Assembly: GCF_029761915.1 (NCBI RefSeq)
Contig: NZ_CP121695.1
Coordinates: 2,509,501-2,573,500, forward strand
Length of the DNA: 64,000 nt
Direction of reading: 5' to 3'
Origin: Bradyrhizobium sp. CB1650
Lineage (GTDB): Bacteria; Pseudomonadota; Alphaproteobacteria; Rhizobiales; Xanthobacteraceae
Of this stretch, positions 53,448 through 63,038 are shown piece after piece. The notes below the pieces were generated by a model. The model was not told the origin of the DNA. It saw nothing but the letters and a program-made list of their open reading frames with translations, and did not search any database. The position numbers were made by a program, and so were the translations under genes. How positions within the stretch are numbered: the first letter of the stretch is position 1; every line of letters starts with the position of its first letter.

Positions 53448-54929
53448 TCAGAGATATCCGGCGCCTGCCTCCGCGGCGAAGCGGCCGGGATCGCCCTCCC
53501 AGACGATCCGCGCATGCTCGAGCACGTAGACGCGGTCGGCATGCGGAAGCGCGAAGGTCACGTTCTGCTCGCCGAGCAGCACGGTGATCGAGGTGGTCTG
53601 CCGCAACTTCTCCAGCGCCTTGGACAATTGCTCCAGGATGACGGGCGCAAGCCCCAGCGTCGGCTCGTCCAGGATCAGGATCTGCGGCTGCATCATCAGC
53701 GCGCGCCCGATCGCGAGCATCTGCTGCTCGCCGCCCGACAGCGTCTGCGCCAGTTGGCCCTGGCGTTCCTTCAAAATCGGGAATAGCTCGAACAGCCAGG
53801 CGAGCTGCGCTCCGCGCGCCTCGTCGGTCAGATGCTGGCCGCCGAGATCGAGGTTTTCGCGCACCGTCATCTCGCCGAACAGCTCGCGCGATTCCGGGCA
53901 CTGCACGAGGCCGCTGCGCGCGATCTTCGCCGGGCTGGTGCCGCGCAGTTTCTCTCCCTTGCGCAGGATCTCGCCGCTATAGGGCAGGAAGCCGGAGATG
54001 GTGTTGAACAGCGTGGTCTTGCCGGCGCCGTTGAGGCCGACGATGGAGACGAACTCGCCCTCATGGACGTGGACCGAAACGTTCTCCAGCGCCTGCGCCT
54101 TGCCGTAATGCACGCTGATGTTCTCGACCTGCAGCAGCGGCACCTTGTCCTTGAAGCTGGTCTCGGGCCGCGCATGGGTCTCGATGGCGCCGCCGAGATA
54201 GACCCGCCGCACAGTTTCGTTTTGCATCACCTCATCGGCCCTGCCGGTGACGATCTCCTCGCCGAGATACATCGCGAGCACGCGGTCGACGAGGGCAGCG
54301 ACGCTCTTGACGTTGTGGTCGACCAGCATCACCGCGCGACCCTCATCGCGAAAACTGCGGATCAGGTCGGAGAACACGTCGACCTCGGCCCGCGTCAGCC
54401 CGGCGAAGGGCTCGTCGACCAGCACCACCTTGGGATCGCGCGCGATCGCCTTGGCAAGCTCGAGCCGGCGCAGATCGGCGAAGGGCAGCGTCGGCGGCCG
54501 GCGATTCATCACCGCGCCTAATCCGACGCGGTTGGCGATCCACTTGGTGCGATCGACCAGCGCCTTGTCGGGAAACAGCATGAACAGGCTGTCCGGCAAG
54601 AGCGCGACCATGATGTTCTCCAGCACGGTCTGCCGGTTCAGCGGCCGCGAATGCTGGAACACCATGCCAAAGCCCTTGCGCGCGATCTTGTGCGCGGGCA
54701 GGCCCGCGACGTTCTCACCCTCGAAGATCACGTCGCCGGCGGTCGGGCGCTCGATGCCCATCACGCTCTTCATCGCGGTGGACTTGCCCGAGCCGTTCGG
54801 CCCGATCAGACCGAAGATCTCGCCGCCGTTCACCTCGAAGCCGAGGTTCTTGACAGCCGTGAGGCCGCCGAAGCGTTTGGTCAGGCCGCGGACCTTGAGC
54901 ACGGGCCGGTTTGCAGTGATCTGATCCAT
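53448..54929 (-). CDS. Fused LivG-LivF-type ABC ATPase
   Basis: 493 aa holding two ATPase domains in one chain. The first (about 8-245) is LivG-like with Walker A GPNGSGKST, but its signature reads LPFADLRRLELAKAI instead of LSxGQ. The second (about 262-490) is LivF-like with GLNGAGKTT, canonical LSGGEQQMLAIGRAL and ILILDEPTLGLAP. Start ATG 54929 gives a TGATG junction with the LivM stop; a GTG at 54932 is an alternative. Fusion fixes the two ATPases as a heterodimer with one degenerate signature. Confidence 0.88.
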   Translation of the reverse strand: MDQITANRPVLKVRGLTKRFGGLTAVKNLGFEVNGGEIFGLIGPNGSGKSTAMKSVMGIERPTAGDVIFEGENVAGLPAHKIARKGFGMVFQHSRPLNRQTVLENIMVALLPDSLFMLFPDKALVDRTKWIANRVGLGAVMNRRPPTLPFADLRRLELAKAIARDPKVVLVDEPFAGLTRAEVDVFSDLIRSFRDEGRAVMLVDHNVKSVAALVDRVLAMYLGEEIVTGRADEVMQNETVRRVYLGGAIETHARPETSFKDKVPLLQVENISVHYGKAQALENVSVHVHEGEFVSIVGLNGAGKTTLFNTISGFLPYSGEILRKGEKLRGTSPAKIARSGLVQCPESRELFGEMTVRENLDLGGQHLTDEARGAQLAWLFELFPILKERQGQLAQTLSGGEQQMLAIGRALMMQPQILILDEPTLGLAPVILEQLSKALEKLRQTTSITVLLGEQNVTFALPHADRVYVLEHARIVWEGDPGRFAAEAGAGYL

Positions 54930-55855
54930 CACGAGCGAGCCTCGCGCGAGAGGGCCGCTCCGAGGAAGCCGCCGGGGAAGAACAGCACGACGAGGAGCGC
55001 GACCGCCGAGACGATGAAGGTCGCGAGCTCGCCGGTCGGCCTCAAGAACTCGCCGGCGACGATCAGGAAGATCGCGCCCAGTGCCGCGCCGAGCACGGTG
55101 CGCCGGCCGCCGAGCACGGCCGAGACGATCACGTTGACGCCGACCGCGACGTCGACGACGGTGCCGACAGAGGCGGTGCCGAAGTAGAACACCAGCAGCG
55201 CCCCCGACAGCCCTGAGAAGAACGCGCTGACGATGAACGCAGCGAGCTTGTGCTTGACGATGTTGAAGCCGAGCGCGCCGGCCTGCACCGGGTCCTGGCC
55301 GCTTGCCTGCAGCACGAGGCCGATCGGCGATTGCGACAGGCCGTACAGGATCGCCGCCGAGATCGTCATGAAGCCGAGCGCGATCCAGTAGTTGGCACCG
55401 GCATTGATGGTGATGACGTCGGGGATGGTCAGGCCGATTTCGCCGCCGGTCAGGTCGGCGAACACGACGATGAAGTTCTGCAGCATCAAGACCGCGACCA
55501 GCGTGGTCAGGCCGAAATAAGGCCCGCGCACTCGCAGCGCCGGCAGCGCCAGCACGAGACCGGCGACGACGGAAGCGAGCGCGCCGAGCACGATGCAGAG
55601 ATAGACCGACCAGCCGAACTGGTTGTTCAGTATGCCGGCGGTGTAGGCGCCGACGCCGATCAGGAAGGTCGGCCCGAAATTGACCTCGCCGGCGAAGCCG
55701 AACAAGAGGTCCCAGGCCATCGCGAACACGCCGAAATAGAAGGCGACGGTGAGGAGCCCGAGCACATAGCCGGAGACATAGAGCGGCAGGGTTGCCGCGA
55801 TCACGACCAGCGCGAGCGAGATGAAGAACAGGCGCGAGGTGAAGAATCCGGACAT
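54929..55855 (-). CDS. Liv-type ABC transporter permease (LivM-like)
   Basis: 308 aa with about nine helices. Family motifs are FGFAGEVNFGPTFLIGVGAYTAGIL near helix 2-3 and the coupling loop IGLVLQASGQDPVQAGALGFNIVKHKLAAF. One nucleotide separates its start from the LivH stop, and its stop forms TGATG with the ATPase start. Confidence 0.92.
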   Translation of the reverse strand: MSGFFTSRLFFISLALVVIAATLPLYVSGYVLGLLTVAFYFGVFAMAWDLLFGFAGEVNFGPTFLIGVGAYTAGILNNQFGWSVYLCIVLGALASVVAGLVLALPALRVRGPYFGLTTLVAVLMLQNFIVVFADLTGGEIGLTIPDVITINAGANYWIALGFMTISAAILYGLSQSPIGLVLQASGQDPVQAGALGFNIVKHKLAAFIVSAFFSGLSGALLVFYFGTASVGTVVDVAVGVNVIVSAVLGGRRTVLGAALGAIFLIVAGEFLRPTGELATFIVSAVALLVVLFFPGGFLGAALSREARS

Positions 55856-55856
55856 C

Positions 55857-56732
55857 TCAGCGCCTCCCCAGAAGGCCCTGGGGCCGGATGTACATCACCA
55901 CGACAAGCAGCAGCAGCGCCGGAATGGTGCGATAGGCCGGCGAGACCAGATAGGCCGTGATGGTTTCGAGATAGCCGACCACGAAGGCGGCGATCAGCGA
56001 GCCGGAGACGCTGCCGAGGCCGCCCAGCACGACGATCGAGAACGCGCTCGCCGTCAGCGGGCCGACGCTGTAGGAGCTGACCCCCAGGAACATTCCGAGC
56101 AGCACGCCGGCGATGCCGGCGAGGATGCCGTAGATCGCCCAGACCACGATGAAGATGTTGGTGAGCTCGAGCCCGAGCAGGGTGACGCCGCGCGGGTTCA
56201 TCGACGCCGCCAGCACCGCCTTGCCGGTGCGGGTGCGGTTCACCAGCAGCCAGAGCAGCGCGATGACGAGGCAGCAGACGATCGCGGTGAAGATCTCGTT
56301 CTTGGGGGTGCGGACGCCGAGGATCTCGACGACGCCTTCGACGATCGGCAGCACGGTCTTGGCGTTGTTGGTGAAGAAATAGGCGATCAGCTCCTGGATC
56401 ATGATGCCCCACAAGAGCGTACCGGTGAGGACGAAGATCTCCTTCTCCTCATTGGGGATGCGCCGTGAATCCTGGATCGGTTTCACCACCGCGAAGTAGG
56501 TGGCGAAAGCCGTGACCAGGGCAACCGCCACCCCGATCAGCGCGCCTGCATAGGTGCCGACATTCAGGATGCTGGCGGCGGCCCAGGCCGCCACCGCTGC
56601 CGCCACCATGATGGCACCGTGGGAGAGGTTGAGCACGCCGGAGACGCCGAAGATCAGCGTGAAGCCGGTCGCGCCAAGTGCGTAGAGGGCGCTGATGGCA
56701 AAGCCATCGATCAATATCTGGAATGCTCGCAT
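55857..56732 (-). CDS. Liv-type ABC transporter permease (LivH-like)
   Basis: 291 aa with about eight helices. N-terminal DGFAISALYALGATGFTLIFGVSGVLNLSHGAIMV is typical LivH, and the coupling loop is TRTGKAVLAASMNPRGVTLLGLELTNIFIVV. It is separated from the upstream binding-protein gene by 113 nt that hold a strong hairpin, so expression relative to the binding protein may be adjusted there. Confidence 0.92.
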   Translation of the reverse strand: MRAFQILIDGFAISALYALGATGFTLIFGVSGVLNLSHGAIMVAAAVAAWAAASILNVGTYAGALIGVAVALVTAFATYFAVVKPIQDSRRIPNEEKEIFVLTGTLLWGIMIQELIAYFFTNNAKTVLPIVEGVVEILGVRTPKNEIFTAIVCCLVIALLWLLVNRTRTGKAVLAASMNPRGVTLLGLELTNIFIVVWAIYGILAGIAGVLLGMFLGVSSYSVGPLTASAFSIVVLGGLGSVSGSLIAAFVVGYLETITAYLVSPAYRTIPALLLLVVVMYIRPQGLLGRR

Positions 56733-56812
56733 CTATGATTGGCAATCTGGTCTATGAGGGGCAGTCTTGGCTGCCTCTTGGAGAGAAGGTGCTGCGGAAG
56801 CCCGCATGTGGA

Positions 56813-56838
56813 AGCTCCCGGGAGGAGGCCCGGGAGCT
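56813..56838 (-). promoter_or_regulatory. Intra-operon hairpin after the first binding-protein gene
   Basis: Perfect 10-bp stem AGCTCCCGGG/CCCGGGAGCT with a 6-nt loop, 8 nt after the stop of the binding-protein gene and without a T-tract. In solute-binding-protein operons such hairpins often protect the binding-protein mRNA or partly stop transcription, giving excess binding protein (known from other operons; inferred here). Confidence 0.6.
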
Positions 56839-56845
56839 GTTCCGG

Positions 56846-58093
56846 CTAGTTCGTTGTGAGCTTGATGAAGCTCGGGAACTTGACCTCGGTCTTGGCCACC
56901 TCTTTCGGCCAGACCGCGATCTGCTTGCCGTCCTGCCATTGCAGCATCAATCCGGTGATCAGGCCCTTGCCGTACTTGATGGAGTGGGTGAACGGATCGT
57001 CCTTGCCGTAGAACTGGACGCGACCGATCGTGCCTTCCCAATCGGTCTTCTCGAGTGCCGCGACCAGCTTGTCGGCGTCGGTCGAGCCGGCGCGCTTGGC
57101 GGCATCGGCGATGTAATAGACCTCGTCATAGGCGGTGTAGCCGGCATAGGACGGGTAGTTGCCGAACTTCTTCCTGAAGTTCTCCGCGAACGGCACCGAC
57201 TTCGGCGTCACCGCGACACCGGGGCCGGAGACGCCCTGGTAGAGCACGCCCTCGGCGGCCTGATTGGTGTCCTTGCCAAAGGTCTCGTTGGTCGCCTGCG
57301 AGGAGATGCCGAACATCGGGATCGGCACCTGCTGGTTCTTCCACTGCACGGTCGGCTGCACGCCGACATGGGAGATGCCGGTGATGATCACGTCGGGCTT
57401 GGCGCCCTCGATCTTGTTGAAGATCGGCGTGAAGTCGGTGGTGTCGGGCGAGAAGCGGATGTGGTCGAGCACCTTCAGCCCGACCTTGGGCAGGCATTCC
57501 TCGTAGCCGATGTCGAGCGGCTTGGTCCAGGCGGCGTCCTCGCTCATGATCACCGCCGACTTCATGTGCATCTTGTCGACGAGCAGATCCTTGGCGGCGT
57601 CGCAGACCGAGAGCGCCAGCGCGGCCGAGGTCAGATAGCCGTGGAAGGTGTACTTGTTCTTCTCGTAGTCGGCATGGACGCTCTTGCTGATCTCGTTGGA
57701 GGCCGCGCCCGGCGTCACGAACGGCGTCTTCAGCCGCGAGGCCCAGGGCTCGAGCGCCAGCACCACCTCGCTGATGTAGCTGGCGATGACCGCGTTGACC
57801 TTGTCCTCGTTGACCGCGCGCTGGAACGCGCGCACCGAATCCGCCGAGGAGGAGTGGTTGTCGTAGGAGATGATCTCGATCTTGCGGCCGTCGACGCCGC
57901 CACCTGCGTTGATCTCCTCGGCGGCGAGCTGCGCCGCCTGCGGGATCGATGCGCCGGCGATCGCCTGCGCCTCCGCGATCACACCGATCCTGATCGGGTC
58001 TGCCGCAAGTGCCGCGCCCGACGCCGTCATCAGCGCACCGAGCGAGGCCGCACCGAGGACCATTCGCAATGCACCAGAGAGTATGGTTTTCAT
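56846..58093 (-). CDS. Liv-type ABC substrate-binding protein (proximal copy)
   Basis: 415 aa. Signal peptide to AALAAD (about 31). The mature part begins PIRIGVIAEAQAIAGASIPQ. It is the first gene of the operon binding protein - LivH - LivM - fused LivGF - binding protein and the paralogue of the last gene. The differences cluster around VLYQGVSGPGVAVTPKSVPF versus the matching stretch of the distal copy, where ligand contacts may differ. Promoter in 58094-58440. Confidence 0.9.
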   Translation of the reverse strand: MKTILSGALRMVLGAASLGALMTASGAALAADPIRIGVIAEAQAIAGASIPQAAQLAAEEINAGGGVDGRKIEIISYDNHSSSADSVRAFQRAVNEDKVNAVIASYISEVVLALEPWASRLKTPFVTPGAASNEISKSVHADYEKNKYTFHGYLTSAALALSVCDAAKDLLVDKMHMKSAVIMSEDAAWTKPLDIGYEECLPKVGLKVLDHIRFSPDTTDFTPIFNKIEGAKPDVIITGISHVGVQPTVQWKNQQVPIPMFGISSQATNETFGKDTNQAAEGVLYQGVSGPGVAVTPKSVPFAENFRKKFGNYPSYAGYTAYDEVYYIADAAKRAGSTDADKLVAALEKTDWEGTIGRVQFYGKDDPFTHSIKYGKGLITGLMLQWQDGKQIAVWPKEVAKTEVKFPSFIKLTTN

Positions 58094-58440
58094 GTTGTTC
58101 TATCTCCCTTTTAATAAGCCTCTTATGAGCTATTGGGGCGGGACTATAACGGCGATGTCATTCTCGGCAAGTGAAACTGCATTCAGGATTGTGAGAGCCG
58201 GACTAAAGTCTAGCGCTGCGCAAACTGCAGGCATTACAGTTGCAAACCGTGTTTCGCGATCAGGCATGCAGATTTTGTCGATCGCCATGCCGTACGCGCC
58301 CGGCCTCGCGATCGTCAGTCTCTATCCGAAACGCTCGCCCCGCGAGCAGCTATTTGTCGGCGCCCGCCACGGGCGTCGATGCAACCGCGACGAGCTGCGT
58401 TGTTGATGGTAACGCCGCGCCGTGCGGGAAGGTCCTAAGC
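58094..58440. other. 347-nt divergent intergenic region
   Basis: Promoter space for the Liv-type operon (minus) and the RNase Z-like gene (plus). The first 100 nt are comparatively AT-rich, suiting a promoter. Short frames (for example 58265-58405) lack convincing coding character. No RNA gene or strong dyad seen. Confidence 0.4.
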
Positions 58441-59433
58441 ATGGCCCAGTTGGTTCAATGCCGCCTCGTCAACGAGCCGTTCGCCGATCCCGGCTTGCTG
58501 CTCGACTTCAGGTTCGGACGCCGCGCGATGCTGTTCGACATCGGCGATCTCTCCGGCCTGTCCAATCGCGAGCTGCTTCGCATCAGCGACGTCTTCGTCA
58601 GCCATCGGCACATGGATCATTTCGCCGGCTTCGACCAGTTGCTGCGGGTCCGGCATCACCAGCCGGGCCGTTTGCGCGTGACGGGTCCGCCCGGTCTCAT
58701 CGCCGGAATCGCCGGCAAGCTCGCGGCCTATAGCTGGAATCTGCTCGATGCGACTTCATCCGACTTCGCGATCGAGGCGGCCGAATTCTGCGATGGCCGG
58801 CTCGGCGACTGGACCGGCTTCCTGGCAAGAGAGCAGTTTCGCGCCAAACCGCTCGGGGAGGCATCGCTCGCGCCGGGGCTGCTGTTTCACGATGGCGATC
58901 TTTCCATCGAAGCCGTCACGCTCGATCACGGCATGCCTTGCCTCGGCTTTGCGTTGCAGGAGACGCGCCGGGTCAACGTCTGGGCCGTTGGGCTGGCGCA
59001 GCTCGGCCTCGAGGTCGGGCCATGGCTCAATGCGGCCAAGCGCGCGGTTCGCGGCGGCGCGGACGATGACACGCCGATCGGCACCGACGAGGGCCGCATC
59101 ATCCGGCTCGGCGAGCTCACGCGGCACGCGCTCAAGGTTGCGCCCGGACAGCGCGTTGCCTACGTGACCGACGTTGCCTTCACGCCGGAGAATGCCGAGC
59201 GCATCATCGCGCTCGCCTACGGTGCCGATCATCTCTTCATCGAGGCGGCCTTCGCCGGCGATGATGTCGAGATCGCCAAGGCGCGCCGTCATCTGACAGC
59301 GATACAGGCCGGCGAGCTCGCCCGCGCGGCGGGTGTGAAGCGGATGACCACGTTTCACTATTCACCGCGCTATCTCGAAACGCCGGACCGGCTGCGCAGC
59401 GAGGCGGAGGCCGCGTTTTCCGGCGCGGCTTAG
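58441..59433 (+). CDS. RNase Z-like metallo-beta-lactamase-fold protein
   Basis: 330 aa from the ATG at 58441. The metal motif HRHMDH is in [17 protein letters not shown]; further His/Asp are in [21 protein letters not shown] and TTFHYSPRY. The opening [17 protein letters not shown] also fits the ElaC/RNase Z family. True tRNase Z has a flexible arm that I cannot identify clearly here, so it may be an RNase Z homologue with another phosphodiester substrate. The 3' end overlaps the convergent FAD oxidoreductase gene by 4 nt. Confidence 0.83.
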   Translation: MAQLVQCRLVNEPFADPGLLLDFRFGRRAMLFDIGDLSGLSNRELLRISDVFVSHRHMDHFAGFDQLLRVRHHQPGRLRVTGPPGLIAGIAGKLAAYSWNLLDATSSDFAIEAAEFCDGRLGDWTGFLAREQFRAKPLGEASLAPGLLFHDGDLSIEAVTLDHGMPCLGFALQETRRVNVWAVGLAQLGLEVGPWLNAAKRAVRGGADDDTPIGTDEGRIIRLGELTRHALKVAPGQRVAYVTDVAFTPENAERIIALAYGADHLFIEAAFAGDDVEIAKARRHLTAIQAGELARAAGVKRMTTFHYSPRYLETPDRLRSEAEAAFSGAA

Positions 59434-60527
59434 CGCGCCGTTAGCAGCGATGGATCGAGCGGCTGCAGCCGGGCGGGATCGAACGGGGCGAGGTCAATAT
59501 CGGCTGCGCCATCGGCGATCAATTGCGCCATCGCTTCGCCGGTCGCGGGCGCATTGAGGATGCCCCAGACATTATGTCCGGTCGCAACGTAGAGGCCCTC
59601 GCTGCCCGACACCTTGCCGATCAGCGGCAAGCCGTCCTGCGTGACCGGGCGAAAACAGGCCTGCCGCGCGATGATCCTGTCGGCGCGAAACGCGCCCGAC
59701 AGCCGTTCCGAGATCGCTTGCAAGCGGTCGATCGCGTCCCGATCCGGCGTCACCGCCGCCGGATCCAGCGGCAACGGCGCGACGTCGGAGAAGGCGGTAA
59801 TGTGCGTGCTGCCGTCCGCACGCGGGAAAACCTCGATCGATACTGCACCACCGTTCTCGTCATACTCCAGAAACAGCGCATCCGCCGGCACGTCCGTGCC
59901 GGTATCGTAGACGATGCTCGGGCTGCGCTGGCCGTAGACGGCGGGCAGGCTCATCCATTGTGCGGCGAGCAGCGACCACGGCCCCATCGCGACCACCACG
60001 GCATCCGCCTCGAGAGTGCGGCCGTCGATCTCGACGCCGCGTGCGGTGCCATCCGCATCGCGCACGATGCCAGTGATGCGTCCGGCTCGAAGCTCGGCGC
60101 CTTGCGCGAGCGCCGCGTTCATCATGGCGGAGGTGAACTTGCGCGGATGAACGATCCCGGTCGTCTCGGTCGTGCCGAGGCGGTGCGCGATGGTAACGCC
60201 GTTGGAGACCCAGTCGAGCGCAGCCGGCGCGTCGCGGCGTGCATCGGCGTTGGGCGCGATAAAACCGCTATAGGCGCTCATGCGGCGATAGCCCCAATCA
60301 TCAGCGATCTCGTCCGGCAGCCGCGCATGAAGCGCAAAGCTGCGCCGCGCCAGCGCGTCGAGCGGCGTGCCAGCGCACCAGTCGAGCGCGAGGAAGCCGC
60401 CGGCTTTGCCCGATGCGGCGGCCGCCACCTCGGTCCGCTCCACGACGGTGACGTCGATGCCGCGGCGGCGGAGAAAATAAGCGGTGCAGGCGCCGATCAC
60501 GCCACCGCCGCAGATGACAACGCGCAT
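59430..60527 (-). CDS. FAD-dependent oxidoreductase of the DAO family
   Basis: 365 aa. N-terminal FAD-binding [31 protein letters not shown], then [12 protein letters not shown]. The C-terminal FAD-binding element is [27 protein letters not shown]. The layout matches small amine or amino-acid oxidases (glycine oxidase, DadA-like, and the FOXRED/TDA3 group with a WGI motif). GGGAGAG precedes the ATG. Substrate not determinable. Cotranscription with the following SMP-30 gene is excluded by the terminator-like hairpin between them. Confidence 0.85.
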   Translation of the reverse strand: MRVVICGGGVIGACTAYFLRRRGIDVTVVERTEVAAAASGKAGGFLALDWCAGTPLDALARRSFALHARLPDEIADDWGYRRMSAYSGFIAPNADARRDAPAALDWVSNGVTIAHRLGTTETTGIVHPRKFTSAMMNAALAQGAELRAGRITGIVRDADGTARGVEIDGRTLEADAVVVAMGPWSLLAAQWMSLPAVYGQRSPSIVYDTGTDVPADALFLEYDENGGAVSIEVFPRADGSTHITAFSDVAPLPLDPAAVTPDRDAIDRLQAISERLSGAFRADRIIARQACFRPVTQDGLPLIGKVSGSEGLYVATGHNVWGILNAPATGEAMAQLIADGAADIDLAPFDPARLQPLDPSLLTAR

Positions 60528-60575
60528 GCTCTCTCCCTTGATCGTGCCTCATGCAAGGGACTATCCAAATAATTC

Positions 60576-60600
60576 GGCGCCGGCGAGGCACGCCGGCGCC
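60576..60600 (-). terminator. Likely terminator after the SMP-30 gene
   Basis: Perfect 10-bp stem GGCGCCGGCG/CGCCGGCGCC with a 5-nt loop, 25 nt past the SMP-30 stop on the minus strand. It is followed by GAATTATTT, a weak T-rich tail. Confidence 0.55.
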
Positions 60601-60625
60601 TTATCGTGTTGCGCCTTGCGCTGGT

Positions 60626-61849
60626 TCAGCCCGGCCCTGCGCCTTGCGTCGCGGTGAAGACGGCATAGAGCGACTGGCTCGCGGCCATGAACAGGCGGTT
60701 GCGCTTGGGGCCGCCGAAGCAGACATTGCCGCACACCTCGGGCAGGCGGATCCGACCGAGCAGCTTGCCCTCCGGCGACCACACCGTCACGCCATTGTAG
60801 CCGACCGCGCGGCCGGCATTGCTGGAGGACCAGACATTGCCGTTGACGTCGCAGCGCAGGCCGTCCGGTCCGCACTTCACGCCGTCGATCACACAGTCGG
60901 AAAACCGCTTCAGATTGGACAATTTATTGTCGCTGCCGACGTCGAACACGAAGATCTCGCCCTTGCCGCCCGGTCCGGTGTCGCCCGGCCCCTTGCCGGT
61001 GGAGGCGACGTAGAGCTTCTTGAAGTCGGGCGAGAAGCACAGGCCGTTGGGGTCGGGAACTTGGTCTTCGCTGACCACGAGATCGATGCGGCCGGAAGGA
61101 TCGATGCGATAGCAGTTGGTCGGCAGCTCGCGCTTGCCCGGCATGAAGCCGGCCGGCTGTCCGATCCGCGGATTGAGCTTGCCGCCTGCATTGCTCGGGC
61201 CGCCCGGACTGTCGGGCTCGCCTTCATAGAGCTGGCCGCCATAGGGCGGATCGGTGAACCAGTAACTGCCGTCGGGATGCGCGACGACGTCGTTCGGCGA
61301 GTTCAGCTTTTTGCCGTTGTAGGAATCCGCAAGCACGGTGGCGGTGCCGTCATGCTCGTAACGCGTCACCCGCCGGGTCAAGTGCTCGCAGGAGAGCTGG
61401 CGGCCCTGGAAGTCGAAAGAATTGCCGTTGGAGTTGTTGGAAGGAGTACGGAAGACGCTGACGCGGCCGTCGTCCTCGCTCCAGCGCATCTGCCGGTTGT
61501 TGGGTATGTCGCTCCACAGCAGATACCGGCCCTGTGCGCTCCAGGCCGGACCTTCGGCCCACAGCACGCCGGTATAAAGCCGCTTGATCGCGGTGTTGGG
61601 CTGCGCGAGGTCGTTGAAGGACGGATCGACCGCGATGATGTCGGGGTCCCAGAAATAGGTGGTCGGCGCGCCGTTCGGGCCGAAATCGCGCGGCGGCGTG
61701 GTGATCGTCGTCGGCGGCGCGGCCGGTCCGGCCTGGGCCAGGGCAGGGCCCGCTCCGGCCACGGTGGCTGCGGCGCCGAGGGCGAGCCCCCGGACAAGCG
61801 TTCGTCGTGAAAGCGCAGCGTCTTGGTCACGCGGTTGCTGGCGTGTCAT
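60626..61849 (-). CDS. SMP-30/gluconolactonase-like exported protein, Tat signal
   Basis: 407 aa. The N-terminus has the twin-arginine signal SRRTLVRGLALGAAATVAGA. The body is a beta-propeller of the SMP-30/LRE type: LWAEGPAWSAQGRYLLWSDIPNNRQMRW, GNSFDFQGRQLSCEH, NSPNDVVAHPDGSYWFTDP, VPDPNGLCFSPDFKKLYVAST and GPDGLRCDVNGNVW. The metal-binding Glu/Asn/Asp of lactonases appear to be present. It may hydrolyse a sugar lactone in the periplasm; other activities are possible. GGGAGGA precedes the start. Confidence 0.88.
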   Translation of the reverse strand: MTRQQPRDQDAALSRRTLVRGLALGAAATVAGAGPALAQAGPAAPPTTITTPPRDFGPNGAPTTYFWDPDIIAVDPSFNDLAQPNTAIKRLYTGVLWAEGPAWSAQGRYLLWSDIPNNRQMRWSEDDGRVSVFRTPSNNSNGNSFDFQGRQLSCEHLTRRVTRYEHDGTATVLADSYNGKKLNSPNDVVAHPDGSYWFTDPPYGGQLYEGEPDSPGGPSNAGGKLNPRIGQPAGFMPGKRELPTNCYRIDPSGRIDLVVSEDQVPDPNGLCFSPDFKKLYVASTGKGPGDTGPGGKGEIFVFDVGSDNKLSNLKRFSDCVIDGVKCGPDGLRCDVNGNVWSSSNAGRAVGYNGVTVWSPEGKLLGRIRLPEVCGNVCFGGPKRNRLFMAASQSLYAVFTATQGAGPG

Positions 61850-62179
61850 CGCATCCTCCCGGTGTTCGCCGGCCGGTTGATCCGGCCAAGCATGGCCGGA
61901 GGTTAATGCGGTCCGCGGCCGGTTGCGAGAGGCGGAATCGCATCCTTTGCGTGATGTCAGGTCGCAATCCGGTCACGTTCGAATGTGTCCGGATTTGGTC
62001 ACGACCACGCTCTTGTGCGCGAAATCCGTCGTCACGTAGGTCGAATAATGTTCCGCGCGCTGAAGCAAAATTTGTTTGCAGCAAAACGCAAGGCGCGAAC
62101 GCGTTCGACGCATGTCAAGCCTTGACCTCGCGGGCGATGCTGGCAGAACTGCGCGCGGGGCCTAACGCCGGAGCTCATT
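61850..62179. other. 330-nt divergent intergenic region
   Basis: Upstream of the SMP-30 gene and a small membrane-protein gene. It contains a perfect 12-bp palindrome CGAACGCGTTCG at 62096-62107 and a pair of TTGGTCACGACC / CCGGTCACG-like motifs around 61973-62007. No gene seen. Confidence 0.4.
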
Positions 62180-62422
62180 GTGGGTGGTGTCATACTCGTC
62201 ATCTTGCTCGGGATCGCGTACGCGGCCGGTTATTTTACGCGCGAATACCTGTCGCGCAAACGGCGTGCGGAAGCTCGCCGCTGGCGCGACTACGCCCAGC
62301 CGGACTGGTTGCCCGCCGCGGCGCCCGCCAACACCAATGAAGCCGTGCCTCAGCCGGTCGGCGAGCTCGGCCAGATGCTGAACCGCTGGGAGACCAGGGC
62401 GCGCGCCCGCCGCGCCGGATAG
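62180..62422 (+). CDS. Small membrane protein
   Basis: 80 aa from GTG at 62180. One N-terminal helix (GGVILVILLGIAYAAGYF) is followed by a basic segment (REYLSRKRRAEARRWRDY) and a polar tail ending LGQMLNRWETRARARRAG. Positive residues after the helix predict a cytoplasmic C-terminus. No family recognised. Ribosome site is weak, so the exact start is uncertain. Confidence 0.6.
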   Translation: MGGVILVILLGIAYAAGYFTREYLSRKRRAEARRWRDYAQPDWLPAAAPANTNEAVPQPVGELGQMLNRWETRARARRAG

Positions 62423-62467
62423 CCGGCGGACTGCCCGTCGGACAGAACAGCTTTCGTCTTTCGTGGT

Positions 62468-62493
62468 GTGGGTTAACAGATGGCGTAACCCAC
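62468..62493. repeat. Short inverted repeat
   Basis: GTGGGTTA and TAACCCAC (perfect 8-bp arms, 10-nt loop), related to the repeat at 37610-37654. Confidence 0.5.
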
Positions 62494-62511
62494 CTACGCA
62501 TCCCCAATCTC

Positions 62512-62535
62512 TTGCGTTGCCCGACGGGCAAAACA
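62512..62535. repeat. Direct-repeat hairpin unit, copy 1
   Basis: TTGCGTTGCCCGACGGGCAA plus AACA, containing TTGCCCG-A-CGGGCAA. An identical 24-nt copy lies at 62625-62648. Confidence 0.65.
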
Positions 62536-62548
62536 GTCCCGGGATGTC

Positions 62549-62618
62549 GTAGCCCGGTTCGAGCGCAGCGCAATCCGGGACAGCGTCCCCGCGGTCCGCT
62601 CCACCCCATGCGGGCTAC
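62549..62618. repeat. 70-bp palindromic repeat unit
   Basis: Starts GTAGCCCG and ends CGGGCTAC with GAGCGCAGCGCAATCCGGGA inside, a very common Bradyrhizobium intergenic unit. It lies exactly between the two 24-nt direct copies. Confidence 0.65.
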
Positions 62619-62624
62619 AACCTG

Positions 62625-62648
62625 TTGCGTTGCCCGACGGGCAAAACA
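62625..62648. repeat. Direct-repeat hairpin unit, copy 2
   Basis: Exact second copy of the 24-nt unit at 62512-62535. Confidence 0.65.
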
Positions 62649-63038
62649 TGCCTGCGCTGGGTCAATTCGCAGTCCGCCAAATATTCGCCTTTACAGAATT
62701 TCTGATTTGTCGCATCAATGCGGCATCCCGCCCGACGAAAGGGACGGTTCGCGAGTCGTACGGATCGTGGGGTGGGCTGCGGTGGACGCGAGCGGCGTCG
62801 ATGCGGGCTGTGGCGTGCAGGGCGAGTTGAACCTCGTGAGCGCATCGCAGGCCGTGCATGACGAACGGCGCTAATTGCGTACGGCAAAACCGTGTGGTCC
62901 TGGCCGTCGTTGCTACGGTCAAGCCTTTGCGGAGGCGACGTCGCTTCAACCGGGGCGGTGTTCGCGACTTTTGCGAGGCGACGGAGGCCAGAAGGAATTC
63001 GGCTCCGGGGAGAGCGCGGCATACGCCGTCAAACCACC

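Noticed and set aside
52162..53901. Longer start for the distal binding protein
   Set aside because: The extension lies antisense-like in another frame within the ATPase gene; the start at 53403 gives a signal peptide.
58240..58440. N-terminal extension of the RNase Z-like protein
   Set aside because: Cys/Arg-rich and lacks the family pattern, which begins right after the ATG at 58441.
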